The position numbers and the translations under genes are program-made. A stretch of 64,000 nt of DNA from Achromobacter sp. UMC46 (GTDB lineage Bacteria > Pseudomonadota > Gammaproteobacteria > Burkholderiales > Burkholderiaceae_B), in the NCBI RefSeq assembly GCF_014170335.1, contig NZ_LZZS01000006.1, positions 141,544 through 205,543 of the forward strand, written 5' to 3'. Shown piece by piece: positions 15,993 through 24,685 of the stretch. The notes below the pieces were generated by a model. That model was given only the letters and a program-made list of their open reading frames with translations, made no database searches and was not told where the DNA came from. The number at the start of each line of letters is the position of its first letter. The first letter of the stretch is position 1.

Positions 15993-17312
15993 ATGATGCC
16001 TAAATCGACGTCAGCCCCCTCTCAACGCATCGTCATCGTCGGCGGCGGTGCCGGCGGCCTGGAATTGGCCGCCAAGTTGGGCCGGATCCACGGCCGGCAA
16101 CACGTCACGCTGGTCGACAGCCGCCCCTTCCACATCTGGAAGCCGTCGCTGCACGAAGCTGCGGCCGGCACGCTGGACATTCACCAGGAAGGCCTGTCCT
16201 ACCTGATGCTGGCCCACATGAACGGCTTTTCGTTCGCGCAGGGCCGCTTGCTGAGCGTCGACCGCGAACGCCGCCAGATCGTGGTCGACACCGTCAACGA
16301 CGCCCAAGGCCAGGAAGTCCTGCCCCGCCGCGACCTCGGCTACGACACGCTGGTGCTGGCCCTGGGCAGCACCTCCAATTTCTTCAACACGCCAGGCGCG
16401 GCCGAACACGCCGTGACGCTGGACACCACCGAAAACGCCGAACAGTTCCGCCTGACCATGCTGAAAGCCATGGCGCAGGTCGACCTGGCCAAGGTGCGCG
16501 ATCCGTCGGCCCGGCTGGATCTCGTCATCGTGGGCGGCGGCGCCACCGGCGTCGAACTGGCCGTCGAACTGACCGAGGCCAGCCACGTGGTCAGCGCCTA
16601 CGGCCTGCCGAACTTCCGCGCCGAACGCGACTTGGCCATCACGCTGGTCGAAGGCGCGCCGCGCATCCTGTCCGCGCTACCCGAAAAAATATCCGAAGCC
16701 GCGACCAACCGACTGAAAGAGCTGGGCATCGGCGTGGAAACGTCCTGCCGCGTCTCGGAAGTGACGGGCAGCAGCGTCAAGACCGCGGACGGGCGCGAAT
16801 TTCCCGCCCAGCTGTGCATGTGGGCCGCCGGCATCAAGGGCCCGGCCTTGCTGGCCGACCTGGACCTGCCGCTGAACAAGCTGGGCCAGCTGGAAGTGAA
16901 CGAGCGGCTGGAAACGGCCGATCCGCACATTCTGGCACTGGGCGATTGCTGCTCGGTGCCCTGGCGCGAAGGCCGCACCGTGCCCGCCCGCGCCCAAGCC
17001 GCCCACCAGCAGGCCGACTACCTGACCAAGAAGCTCACGGCGCGCCTGCGCGGTTCCGCCGAGCCCGCCGGCCCCTACGTCTATCAAGACCACGGTTCAC
17101 TGGTGTCGCTGGGCCAGGACGCCGGCGTCGGCAGCCTGATGGGCAAGCTGGCCGGACGAGGACTGTTCGTAAGCGGTACACTGGCGCGCCTGATGTACAT
17201 GAGCCTGCACCTGATGCACCACAAAGCGGTGCTGGGCATCTCTCGCACCGCCTCCCTGGCCCTGGCGCGCCTGCTTATGCGGCGCACGCGCCCCCGGGTC
17301 AAACTGCACTGA
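15993..17312 (+). CDS. ndh: Type II NADH dehydrogenase (NAD(P)/FAD-dependent oxidoreductase)
   Basis: A 439-residue flavoprotein. FAD-binding [14 protein letters not shown] lies at the N-terminus, a second dinucleotide motif [13 protein letters not shown] near residue 180, and the [10 protein letters not shown] block with the FAD aspartate near 318. The C-terminal membrane-associating hydrophobic/basic tail [19 protein letters not shown] is present. It passes electrons from NADH to quinone without pumping protons. Of two adjacent ATG codons, 15993 is chosen; GGGAG ends 3 bases before it. A longer in-frame start at 15942 overlaps dgkA and lacks a site. Confidence 0.93.
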   Translation: MMPKSTSAPSQRIVIVGGGAGGLELAAKLGRIHGRQHVTLVDSRPFHIWKPSLHEAAAGTLDIHQEGLSYLMLAHMNGFSFAQGRLLSVDRERRQIVVDTVNDAQGQEVLPRRDLGYDTLVLALGSTSNFFNTPGAAEHAVTLDTTENAEQFRLTMLKAMAQVDLAKVRDPSARLDLVIVGGGATGVELAVELTEASHVVSAYGLPNFRAERDLAITLVEGAPRILSALPEKISEAATNRLKELGIGVETSCRVSEVTGSSVKTADGREFPAQLCMWAAGIKGPALLADLDLPLNKLGQLEVNERLETADPHILALGDCCSVPWREGRTVPARAQAAHQQADYLTKKLTARLRGSAEPAGPYVYQDHGSLVSLGQDAGVGSLMGKLAGRGLFVSGTLARLMYMSLHLMHHKAVLGISRTASLALARLLMRRTRPRVKLH

Positions 17313-17319
17313 ACTCCCC

Positions 17320-18138
17320 ATGAATTTCCTGCAAAAACTCGAACACGCCTGGACCACCAGCAACTCGCTCCTGCAAGTCGGGCTGGATCCCGACCCCCAA
17401 CGCTTCCCGCGCGAATTGCAGGACAAGCCGGACGCCATCTTCCAGTTCTGCCGCGACATCGTCGACGCCACCGCGCCCTACGCCTGCAGCTTCAAGCCGC
17501 AGATCGCGTACTTCGCCGCCCACCGCGCCGAAGACCAGCTGGAAGCGCTGTGCCAACACATTCGCGACAGGCACCCCGACCTGCCCATCGTGCTGGACGC
17601 CAAGCGCGGCGACATCGGCTCCACCGCCGAAAACTACGCCCGCGAAGCCTACGAACGCTATCAGGCGCACGCGCTCACCGTCAGCCCCTACATGGGCCTG
17701 GATTCCGTCGAGCCCTATCTGGCCTGGCGCGACCGCGGCGTGATCGTGCTGTGCCGCACGTCCAACCCCGGCGGCTCGGACCTGCAGTTCCTGAAGATGG
17801 ATAACGGCGAACCGCTGTACCTGCACGTTGCAGGCCTGGTGGCCGACAAATGGAACGCCAACGGCCAGTGCGGCCTGGTGGTGGGCGCCACGTTCCCGAA
17901 CGAACTGGCCGCCGTCCGCCAGCGCATCGGCGACGCGCTGCCCCTGCTGGTGCCCGGCATCGGCGCCCAGGGCGGCGACATCACCGCCACCGTGAACGCC
18001 GGCGCGAACGCCGCGCGCAGCGGCATGATGATCAACTCTTCGCGCGCCATCATCTACGCCAGCGGCGGCGACGATTGGCGCGAGGCCGCCGGCCGCGCGG
18101 CCATGGGCCTGCGCGACGCGATCAACGCGGTGCGCTGA
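17320..18138 (+). CDS. pyrF: Orotidine 5'-phosphate decarboxylase PyrF
   Basis: A 272-residue enzyme of the PyrF type 2 family (about 270 residues) that makes UMP from OMP, the last step of pyrimidine synthesis. The active-site motif [10 protein letters not shown] at residues 93-102 holds the catalytic Asp-Lys-Asp triad; VGLDPDP near residue 20 and [10 protein letters not shown] near 206 bind phosphate. It begins 7 bases after ndh and ends just before a strong terminator. Confidence 0.96.
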   Translation: MNFLQKLEHAWTTSNSLLQVGLDPDPQRFPRELQDKPDAIFQFCRDIVDATAPYACSFKPQIAYFAAHRAEDQLEALCQHIRDRHPDLPIVLDAKRGDIGSTAENYAREAYERYQAHALTVSPYMGLDSVEPYLAWRDRGVIVLCRTSNPGGSDLQFLKMDNGEPLYLHVAGLVADKWNANGQCGLVVGATFPNELAAVRQRIGDALPLLVPGIGAQGGDITATVNAGANAARSGMMINSSRAIIYASGGDDWREAAGRAAMGLRDAINAVR

Positions 18139-18143
18139 ATCCG

Positions 18144-18183
18144 GTCGAAAAAAGGGCTGCCTGTCAGCAGCCCTTTTTTCGAC
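18144..18183. terminator. Bidirectional intrinsic terminator between pyrF and pncC
   Basis: A perfect 17-bp stem (18144-18160 with 18167-18183) with a 6-base loop. A run of six A on one arm and six T on the other makes it work in both directions, serving pyrF on + and the pncC/cinA gene on -, whose stop codon starts 2 bases away. Confidence 0.92.
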
Positions 18184-18184
18184 T

Positions 18185-18754
18185 TTACCGCCGGTTGGCC
18201 GGCGTCCCGACGAACTCCAGCAATCCCCGCAGCGCGAATTCCACCGCGGCCTGGCGCACTTGCGCCCGGTCGCCCGGGAACACGTGCGTCACGGCGCGGC
18301 TGGTGATGCCGTCGCCCACGCGCATCGCGAAGCCGAAACACACCATGCCCACCGGCTTGCCCGGCGTGGCACCGCCCGGCCCGGCGATGCCGGTCGTGGA
18401 CACGCCCACGTGCGCGGCGGACGACACCAGCAGCACACCATTGGCCATTTCCAGCGCAACCGGTTCGCTGACCGCGCCGAAGTGATGCAGCGCGTCAGGC
18501 GAAACGTCCAGCTCGGCCACCTTGGCCTCGTTGCTGTAGGTGACGAAGCCGCGTTCGAACCAATCGCTGGACCCGGCGACTGAAGTCATCGCCCCCGCCA
18601 GCAATCCCCCCGTGCAGGACTCCGCGGTGCCGAGCATCCAGCCGTGGCGCCGCATCGCGTCGCCCAGCCGTTCGGCCAGGCCGACGGCCGTGGCCTCGGT
18701 CAACTGCGCGGCCGACAGATTCGACCGCGATCCCGCTTCTTGTTGCTCGCTCAT
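18185..18754 (-). CDS. pncC: CinA-family nicotinamide-nucleotide amidohydrolase PncC
   Basis: A 189-residue stand-alone CinA C-terminal domain, the form that deamidates NMN to NaMN for NAD recycling. The AESCTGGLLAG motif near residue 44 carries the catalytic serine; FVTYSNEAK near 71 and TGIAGPGGATPGKPVG near 118 are family blocks. There is no N-terminal molybdopterin-like domain, as in E. coli PncC. Its ATG overlaps the pgpA stop by 4 bp. Confidence 0.9.
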   Translation of the reverse strand: MSEQQEAGSRSNLSAAQLTEATAVGLAERLGDAMRRHGWMLGTAESCTGGLLAGAMTSVAGSSDWFERGFVTYSNEAKVAELDVSPDALHHFGAVSEPVALEMANGVLLVSSAAHVGVSTTGIAGPGGATPGKPVGMVCFGFAMRVGDGITSRAVTHVFPGDRAQVRQAAVEFALRGLLEFVGTPANRR

Positions 18755-19287
18755 CCCAAGACTCCTGTGCGTGCGACCAGCGCCATCACCAGCAAGGCAT
18801 AGCCGGCCGCCACGATATCGTCCCACATTACCCCGAAGCCGCCCTTGATATGGGCGTCGAAGAATTTGATGGGAGGCGGCTTGACGATGTCGAACAGGCG
18901 GAACAGCCCGAACGCCAGCAGTTGCGACACCCAGCCCGCGGGCGTCAACCACAGCACCAGCCAGAACGCCACCATCTCGTCCCAGACCATTCCGACATGA
19001 TCCGGCTGCGCAAGTTCACGGCCGACGCGATGGCAAGCCCAGCAGCCATACACGAACGCCAACGCCAGGAACACGCCGATGGCCATGTCCGACGCGGCGG
19101 GCGCCGCCGCCACCCAGATGCCCCACGCCAGCAAGGTGCCCCAGGTGCCCGACGCCGGGCGGATCAGGCCGCTGCCCAGGCCGAAGGCGATCAGCCTGCC
19201 CGGATCGCGACATACCCAGGACAGCGGCGGGTACACGGCCCGCGAGCGTTCGCGCATGGACGGGGATGGCTTATCGGTAAGGGACAT
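18751..19287 (-). CDS. pgpA: Phosphatidylglycerophosphatase A PgpA
   Basis: A 178-residue membrane phosphatase that removes phosphate from phosphatidylglycerophosphate to give phosphatidylglycerol. The GLGSGLIRPASGTWGTLLAW motif near residue 35 and VWDEMVAFWLVLW near 100 are diagnostic, as is FRLFDIVKPPPIKFFD. ATG at 19287 follows AGGAACGCC. It is in a run with thiL, nusB, ribH and ribB, a common betaproteobacterial order. Confidence 0.94.
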   Translation of the reverse strand: MSLTDKPSPSMRERSRAVYPPLSWVCRDPGRLIAFGLGSGLIRPASGTWGTLLAWGIWVAAAPAASDMAIGVFLALAFVYGCWACHRVGRELAQPDHVGMVWDEMVAFWLVLWLTPAGWVSQLLAFGLFRLFDIVKPPPIKFFDAHIKGGFGVMWDDIVAAGYALLVMALVARTGVLG

Positions 19288-19343
19288 GGCGTTCCTGGGC
19301 CGTTGGCAGAGGGGAGGGTCGGTAGAAGAGGATCCGCGGCGGA

Positions 19344-20309
19344 TCAGGCCGCGGGAAAATGATCGAAGCCGGCCGGCAGCGCGGTCATCGGCCGGCCCTG
19401 TCCGTCCAGCACGATCAGGCCCGGCTGCGCCAGCGTCTGGCCGATGCGGGTCACGCGGGCATTGGCCGCGCGCCCTGCGGCCAGGACGGCGTCGCGGCGG
19501 GCGGCGGGTGCGGTAAAGCACAACTGATAGACGTCGCCGCCGCCCAGCACTGCGCGTTGCAGCGGCGCCGCATCCATCGCCGCCAGCGCGGCGGCCGCCG
19601 GCATCCGGTCGAATTCAACACAGGCGCCCACCCGGCTGGCGGCCAGGATGTGGCCCAGGTCTTGCAGCAGGCCGTCCGACAGGTCGATGGCGGCGTGCGC
19701 GATACCGCGTAGCGCCAGCCCCAGCGCAACCTGCGGCTGCGGCCATTCCAGTGCGCCGCGGGTGGCGGCCAGCAAGGCAGCGTCGGCCGGATACTGGCCG
19801 TCCAGCAGGCGATAGGCCACATCGGCCGCGCCCAGTTCGCCGGATACCCAGATGTCGTCGCCCACCTGCGCGCCGTCACGGCGCAGCGCCTGGCCGGCGG
19901 GCACGGCGCCGAACACGGTGACGCTGATCGCCAGGTCATGCGCGCTGCGCGTGGTGTCACCACCGATCAGCGGGCAGCCGTGGGCCGCCGCCAGCGCATG
20001 GAAGCCGTCCGCGAACGCGGCCAGCCAAGGCTCGTCCAGGCGCGGCAATGCCAGCCCCAGGACGCAGCCGATCGGCCGGGCGCCCATGGCGGCCAGGTCG
20101 GACAGGTTCACGGCCAGGGCCTTGTGGCCCAGGGCGCGGGGATCCACGTCGGGAAAGAAATGGCGGCCTTCCAGCAGCAAGTCGGTGCTGGTGGCCACTT
20201 GTTCGCCAGGCGGCACGGGAAACAGCGCGCAATCGTCGCCCACGCCCAGCAGGCCGGTTGGCGCCGTGCGGGTGAAATAGCGCGCGATCAGTTCGAATTC
20301 GGACGCCAC
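19344..20309 (-). CDS. thiL: Thiamine-monophosphate kinase ThiL
   Basis: A 321-residue ATP-dependent kinase converting thiamine phosphate to thiamine diphosphate. N-terminal SEFELIARYFTR, GVGDDCALF near residue 26, DLLLEGRHF near 44 and NLSDLAAMGARP near 68 are metal- and ATP-binding family motifs; IDLSDGLLQDLGHIL lies near 200. The GTG at 20309 is preferred because GGAG sits 5 bases before it and gives an N-terminus like E. coli ThiL; a GTG at 20330 adds seven residues without a ribosome site. Confidence 0.93.
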   Translation of the reverse strand: MASEFELIARYFTRTAPTGLLGVGDDCALFPVPPGEQVATSTDLLLEGRHFFPDVDPRALGHKALAVNLSDLAAMGARPIGCVLGLALPRLDEPWLAAFADGFHALAAAHGCPLIGGDTTRSAHDLAISVTVFGAVPAGQALRRDGAQVGDDIWVSGELGAADVAYRLLDGQYPADAALLAATRGALEWPQPQVALGLALRGIAHAAIDLSDGLLQDLGHILAASRVGACVEFDRMPAAAALAAMDAAPLQRAVLGGGDVYQLCFTAPAARRDAVLAAGRAANARVTRIGQTLAQPGLIVLDGQGRPMTALPAGFDHFPAA

Positions 20310-20427
20310 GGCGACTCCGCTATCCGGCACGGTTAGCCGGCATTAACGCCCACACGGGACGTACAGTCCCCAAAACCATGCGTCGCGCGGGTGAAGAGGG
20401 AGGCCCCCGCCACGCGTCGCAAGAAAC

Positions 20428-20517
20428 AGGTGCCCCATCCGGGCCGCGCGGAGCCGGCTTCGCCGGTCCGCAGCGGCGCCCCCCTGGGGGGGAAGCGCGC
20501 AGCGCTTCGGGGGGGGG
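20428..20517. repeat. GC-rich hairpin cluster with C/G homopolymers
   Basis: Between thiL and nusB lie a CCGGC/GCCGG hairpin with TTC loop (20454-20466), a run of six C, a T and seven G (20479-20492), a GAAGCGC/GCGCTTC hairpin with 3-base loop (20492-20508) and nine G (20509-20517) abutting the nusB stop. The arrangement looks like a dispersed intergenic palindromic repeat of this bacterial group and may act in mRNA 3' end formation for nusB on -. Copy number in the genome is unknown here. Confidence 0.6.
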
Positions 20518-21015
20518 TTACCTCTTTGCCTGGACCTCGTTCGCACGCACGTCGGCGGCCAGCTTGTCGAGCACGCCGTTGACGAACTTGAAGCCGTCGG
20601 TGCCGCCAAACGATTTGGCCAGCTCGACCGCTTCGTTGATGGCGACCTTGTACGGCACTTCGACATGATGGATCAGTTCGAAGCTGCCGATCAAGAGAAT
20701 GCCATGCTCAACGGGCGACAGCTCGGCCAGCGGGCGGTCGACGTAAGGCGTGAAACGCTCGCGCAGCGCAGGCGCTTCGCGCAGGACACCGTGCAGCAAG
20801 GTCTTGAACCACTGCGCGTCCGCCTCGGAAAAATCCTCGGTGTCGCGCAGGTGGGCGTCGATCTCGCCGGCGTCTTGCGTGCCTTCGCCACCGCGCAGCA
20901 GCCACGCGTACACGCCTTGCAGCGCGAACTCGCGTGCACGGCGGCGGGCGCTGCGCGCGCTGGCGCGGGCTTGCGCCGCGCTATCAGCGCTGGTCGTCGT
21001 CTTCTTCGTCGTCAA
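20518..21015 (-). CDS. nusB: Transcription antitermination factor NusB
   Basis: About 165 residues. The conserved core starts at [16 protein letters not shown] and ends with [34 protein letters not shown], matching NusB, which binds boxA RNA with S10 during rRNA transcription. No ATG is available: the proposed start is TTG at 21015, preceded by GAGGA at good spacing, which overlaps the end of ribH by 32 bp and adds a Lys/Thr-rich lead of about 28 residues before the core. An ATG at 21090 would overlap ribH by 107 bp and encode a non-conserved tail. Function is sure; the start is not. Confidence 0.9.
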   Translation of the reverse strand: MTTKKTTTSADSAAQARASARSARRRAREFALQGVYAWLLRGGEGTQDAGEIDAHLRDTEDFSEADAQWFKTLLHGVLREAPALRERFTPYVDRPLAELSPVEHGILLIGSFELIHHVEVPYKVAINEAVELAKSFGGTDGFKFVNGVLDKLAADVRANEVQAKR

Positions 21016-21514
21016 AATCTTCGTCCTCGTCTTCGTCGTCTTCGTCTTCTTCCTCGGGTTCCAGCGCCGCCACCAGGTTGGCCATTTCAACGGCTACCTG
21101 AGCACAATCGCGACCCTTGCCGGCGGCGCGGGCTTGCGCCTGCTCGTCGGTGTCGACGGTCAACACACCGTTTGCGACGGGGATGCCGGTTTCCAGGGAG
21201 ATACGGGTGATTGCCATGGCCATTTCATTGCTGACCACTTCAAAGTGATAGGTCTCGCCACGGATGACGGCGCCCAGCGCGATCAAGGCGTCGAATTCAA
21301 ACGTTTCGGCCATGTGGGACAGGGCCACGCCCAGTTCCAGGGCGCCGGGAACGGTGGCGACCATCACGTCGCGTTCGTCCACGCCCAGTTCGGCCAGTTC
21401 CTTCAGGCACGCTTCGAGTTCGGCCTGGCCGATTTCTTCATTGAAGCGGGCGCGTACGATGCCGATGTGCAGCCCTTCGCCGTTCAGGTCGGGGGTAAGG
21501 ATGTAAGGGTTCAT
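20984..21514 (-). CDS. ribH: 6,7-dimethyl-8-ribityllumazine synthase RibH with acidic tail
   Basis: 176 residues; catalyses the penultimate step of riboflavin synthesis and normally forms a 60-subunit icosahedral shell or smaller rings. Core motifs: [25 protein letters not shown] near residue 54, the catalytic [12 protein letters not shown] (His 90) and [10 protein letters not shown] near 110. The last 25 residues (152-176) contain 21 Asp/Glu, an unusual acidic extension of a family usually near 155-160 residues. The DNA for this tail is a (GA)-rich stretch that also holds the nusB start. It follows ribB by 10 bases. Confidence 0.95.
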   Translation of the reverse strand: MNPYILTPDLNGEGLHIGIVRARFNEEIGQAELEACLKELAELGVDERDVMVATVPGALELGVALSHMAETFEFDALIALGAVIRGETYHFEVVSNEMAMAITRISLETGIPVANGVLTVDTDEQAQARAAGKGRDCAQVAVEMANLVAALEPEEEDEDDEDEDEDFDDEEDDDQR

Positions 21515-21524
21515 GTGTCGGCCT

Positions 21525-22703
21525 TCAGTGTGTTGCGGGAGTATTCAGCGGGTCGCAATCGTAACCCGTAATGGTGAGCGAAAAGCCCGCCATGCTGGGC
21601 ATCTTGCGCGGCCGGGCAAGCAGCTTCATCTGGCCCACATTCAGGTCGCGCAGAATCTGGGCGCCGATGCCGTAAGTCCGCAGACCGAAACGGTCGGTGC
21701 TGGCGGCCGCGTCGGCCTGGGCCTTGGGGTCGTTCCAGCCGGCGATCTGGCCGAACAGGTGCTCGGTGGACGATTGGCAGTTCATCAACACCAGCACCCC
21801 TGCCGGGGCTGCTGCAATGGCCTGCAGGGCTTGCGCCACGCCCCAGCTGTGCGGGCTGGCGCCGGTATCCAGCACGTCCAGCACCGAGGCCGGTTCATGC
21901 ACGCGCACCAGCGTTTCGACGTCGGGGCTCACGTTACCATGCACCAGCGCCATATGGGCGGAGCCGGTGGCCGCGTCTTCATAGGCAACGGCCTCGAAGG
22001 TGCCCCAGGCCGTCTCCATGGGGCGCTTGCCCACGCGCTTGACGATGGATTCGTGTTCGCTGCGGTACTGGATCAGGTCGGCGATCGTGCCGATCTTCAG
22101 GTTGTGCTCGCGGCCAAATTCGACCAGGTCCGGCAGGCGGGCCATGGTGCCGTCCGGCTTGAGGATTTCGCAGATGACCGCAGCGGGCGTCAGGCCGGCC
22201 ATGGCGGTCAGGTCGCAGCCGGCTTCGGTGTGGCCGGCGCGCACCAGCACGCCGCCGGGCACCGCGCGCACCGGGAAGATGTGGCCGGGCTGCACCAGGT
22301 CGGCCGGCTTGGCGTCGCGCGCCACCGCCACCTGGATGGTGCGGGCGCGGTCGGCGGCCGAAATGCCGGTTTCGACGCCTACGGCGGCTTCGATCGACTG
22401 CGTGAAATTGGTGCCGTATCGCGTGCCGTTGCGGGCAGCCATCATCGGCAGCTCCAGCTGGCGGCAGCGTTCTTCGGTCAGCGTCAGGCACACCAGGCCG
22501 CGGCCGTGGGTCACCATGAAGTTGATGGCTTCAGGCGTGACGAATTCGGCGGCCATGACCAGGTCGCCTTCGTTTTCACGGTCTTCTTCGTCGACCAGGA
22601 TGACGATGCGGCCGGCGCGCAGCTCGGCGATGATCTCGGCAACCGAAGCGATACCGAAGGATTCCGGCTCGGAGCCGGGCAAAGAGGACAACTGGACGGA
22701 CAT
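21525..22703 (-). CDS. ribB: 3,4-dihydroxy-2-butanone 4-phosphate synthase RibB fused to degenerate GTP cyclohydrolase II domain
   Basis: 392 residues. Residues 17-215 form a complete DHBP synthase with the [11 protein letters not shown] metal/active-site run (38-48), THGRGLVCL and [10 protein letters not shown], making the four-carbon riboflavin precursor from ribulose 5-phosphate. Residues 225-385 align with GTP cyclohydrolase II, but the three zinc cysteines are missing: where RibA has SEC...RCDCG, this protein reads EPA...ASPHSWG (about 271-288). GCH II activity is therefore not expected and a separate RibA should exist elsewhere. ATG at 22703 opens the conserved part; a GTG 9 bases upstream is possible. 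Confidence 0.93.
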   Translation of the reverse strand: MSVQLSSLPGSEPESFGIASVAEIIAELRAGRIVILVDEEDRENEGDLVMAAEFVTPEAINFMVTHGRGLVCLTLTEERCRQLELPMMAARNGTRYGTNFTQSIEAAVGVETGISAADRARTIQVAVARDAKPADLVQPGHIFPVRAVPGGVLVRAGHTEAGCDLTAMAGLTPAAVICEILKPDGTMARLPDLVEFGREHNLKIGTIADLIQYRSEHESIVKRVGKRPMETAWGTFEAVAYEDAATGSAHMALVHGNVSPDVETLVRVHEPASVLDVLDTGASPHSWGVAQALQAIAAAPAGVLVLMNCQSSTEHLFGQIAGWNDPKAQADAAASTDRFGLRTYGIGAQILRDLNVGQMKLLARPRKMPSMAGFSLTITGYDCDPLNTPATH

Positions 22704-22747
22704 GGCGGGCACGTAAACCAGACGGGAAAGCCAGGATTTTAGCGCCC

Positions 22748-22777
22748 CTGGCGCCAGATTCCCTATCGGGGCGCCAG
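22748..22777 (-). promoter_or_regulatory. Hairpin in the ribB leader / HAD intergenic space
   Basis: CTGGCGCC (22748-22755) pairs with GGCGCCAG (22770-22777) across a 14-base loop, and a second ACGGCC/GGCCGT hairpin follows. Both lie in the divergent ribB-HAD gap, so in a ribB transcript they would form a structured leader. It does not match the FMN riboswitch consensus. Role unknown. Confidence 0.35.
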
Positions 22778-22858
22778 AACGGCCTCCGGCGGGGCCGTCC
22801 GGTTAAACTTTCGCCCGGAGATCGCCCTGAAAATCAGACCCCATCGAGGATAAAACCC

Positions 22859-23677
22859 ATGCAAGCCCTTGCGGCCATGCCTTTGACCGTCGCCGCGGCG
22901 ATTCGCGTCGTCCTGACCGATATCGACGACACGCTGACTACCGAGGGCCGCCTGCCGGCCGACGCCTACGCCGCGCTGGAGCGCCTGGAACAGGCGGGCA
23001 TTCAGGTCGTGCCGATCACCGGCCGCCCGGCCGGCTGGTGCGACCACATCGCCCGCATGTGGCCGGTGCGCGCCGTGGTCGGGGAAAACGGCGCGTTCTA
23101 CTACGCCTACGACCGCCAGGCCCGCCGCATGACCACCCACTACTGGACGGACGCCGCCTCGCGCCAGGCCAGCCGCAAGCAGCTGGACGCCATCCGCGAC
23201 CGCGTACTGGCCGAGGTGCCGGGTTCGGCCGTGGCCAGCGACCAGGACTACCGCGTGGCCGACCTGGCCATCGACTTCTGCGAAGACGTGCCCGCCCTGC
23301 CCGATTCGGACGTCAGCAAGATCGTCCGGATCTTCCACGACGCTGGCGCCCAGGCCAAAGTCAGTTCGATCCACGTCAACGGCTGGTTCGGCGACTACGA
23401 CAAGCTGACCATGACCCGCACGATGTTCCAACGCGAATTCGGCGGCGACGTGGCCAACACCCTGGACAGCACGCTGTTCATCGGCGACTCGCCCAACGAC
23501 GAGCCCATGTTCGCCTACTTCCCGGTCTCGGTCGGCGTGGCCAACATCCAGGCCCAATTGCACCGCCTGACGCACCGCCCCGCCTTCGTCGCGGCCTTCC
23601 ATGGCGGCGCGGGCTTCGTTGAAATGGCGGACCGGCTGCTGGCGGCCCGCCAGGCGCCGCAAGCGCAACCGGCCTGA
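22859..23677 (+). CDS. HAD-superfamily (Cof/IIB-type) hydrolase
   Basis: 272 residues. HAD motif I is DIDDTLT with catalytic aspartates at 21 and 23, motif II PITGRP near residue 59, and motif IV GDSPNDEPMFAYF near 220; the cap inserted between motifs II and III is of the IIB type, as in sugar phosphatases and mannosyl-3-phosphoglycerate phosphatase. It probably removes phosphate from a small metabolite. GAGGA lies 8 bases before the ATG. The IclR regulator and the phosphonate-type importer genes follow on the same strand, so it may act on a compound linked with that importer; the substrate is not readable. Confidence 0.87.
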   Translation: MQALAAMPLTVAAAIRVVLTDIDDTLTTEGRLPADAYAALERLEQAGIQVVPITGRPAGWCDHIARMWPVRAVVGENGAFYYAYDRQARRMTTHYWTDAASRQASRKQLDAIRDRVLAEVPGSAVASDQDYRVADLAIDFCEDVPALPDSDVSKIVRIFHDAGAQAKVSSIHVNGWFGDYDKLTMTRTMFQREFGGDVANTLDSTLFIGDSPNDEPMFAYFPVSVGVANIQAQLHRLTHRPAFVAAFHGGAGFVEMADRLLAARQAPQAQPA

Positions 23678-23689
23678 GGTCCGCATACC

Positions 23690-24505
23690 GTGGCCACCAC
23701 CAAGACTCCCGCCCCCGCCGCCAACGACGGCCGCCGCAGCATCCAGTCCATCGAAGTGGGCGTGCCGTTGCTGGCCGCCCTGGTCGACGCCGCCAAGCCG
23801 CTGACCCTGCGCGACCTGGCCGCGGGCGCCGGCATGACGTCCGCCAAGGCGCACCCGTACCTGGTCAGCTTCATTCGTGTCGGCCTGGTGCAGCAAGACA
23901 CCGTCACCGGCCAGTACGAGCTGGGGCCCTTCGCCCTGCAGATGGGGCTGGTCAGCCTGCAACGGCTGGACCCGGTGCGCATCGCCATGCCCGAGATCGC
24001 CAAGCTGCAATCCGAGATCGGCCACACGCTGGGCATCGCGGTGCTGGGCTCGCACGGCCCCACCATGATCCACATGACCGAAGCCAGCTACCCGGTGCAC
24101 GTGAACATGCGCAAAGGCACGGTGATGTCCATGCTGCACACCGCCACCGGCCTGGTGTTCGCGGCCTGGCTGCCGCCCAAGGTCAGCGAACACTACATCG
24201 CCCGGGAAGAAGGCGACACCGCGGTCATCGCCAGCGTGCCGCCGCAGCGCAAGGCATCGCGCGCCAACATCGAAGCCCAACTGGCCGATATCCGCGTGCA
24301 CGGCATGGCGCGCGCGCTGGGCAACCCGCTGCCCGGCGTGGACGCCCTGTCGGTGCCCGTGTTCGACAACACCGGCAACATCGTCCTGGGGCTGACCAGC
24401 CTGGGTCCCACCGGCTTGTTCGATGTGAGCTGGGACGGCACGATCGCCCGGCCCCTGCTGGCCTGCGCGCAGGAGATCTCGCGCAAGCTGGGCTACCGGG
24501 GCTGA
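23690..24505 (+). CDS. IclR-family transcriptional regulator
   Basis: 271 residues: N-terminal winged helix (about residues 17-80, including SIQSIEVGVPLLAALVDAAKPLTLRDLA and the HPYLVSFIRVGLV recognition part) and a C-terminal IclR effector domain (about 95-265) with the GNPLPGVDALSVPVFD block. GTG at 23690 is used as start; it lies 12 bases after the HAD gene, so the two are probably cotranscribed. The AT-rich 180-bp gap before the downstream binding-protein gene has repeated motifs that could be its operator. Confidence 0.9.
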   Translation: MATTKTPAPAANDGRRSIQSIEVGVPLLAALVDAAKPLTLRDLAAGAGMTSAKAHPYLVSFIRVGLVQQDTVTGQYELGPFALQMGLVSLQRLDPVRIAMPEIAKLQSEIGHTLGIAVLGSHGPTMIHMTEASYPVHVNMRKGTVMSMLHTATGLVFAAWLPPKVSEHYIAREEGDTAVIASVPPQRKASRANIEAQLADIRVHGMARALGNPLPGVDALSVPVFDNTGNIVLGLTSLGPTGLFDVSWDGTIARPLLACAQEISRKLGYRG

Positions 24506-24555
24506 GCCGGACGGACCGCGCAAGGCGTCCGTCCCGTTCGATTGATCGAAAAAAA

Positions 24556-24659
24556 ACGAACACAAAACGAACAATTCGAACAAAAGACGAAAAGAAAGGC
24601 AGGGACTTTCCCAAGTGTGCCCGTCCCCTCTTGTGTGGTTGAATTCAGCAAATATTCAA
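24556..24659. promoter_or_regulatory. AT-rich control region upstream of phnD-like gene
   Basis: Three direct copies of WCGAACA lie at 24556-24562, 24567-24573 and 24576-24582, about one helical turn apart. A TTGAAT/ATTCAA dyad with 9-bp spacer lies at 24639-24659, 27 bases before the phnD start. The region is much richer in A+T than its surroundings. It is a plausible binding site for the IclR regulator encoded immediately upstream. Confidence 0.4.
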
Positions 24660-24685
24660 ATTCATCCCACAAGAGGAGACAAACC

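Noticed and set aside
22704..22858. Possible FMN riboswitch upstream of ribB
   Set aside because: The leader has a TTTCAGGGCG stretch reminiscent of the aptamer start, but the other conserved blocks are missing.
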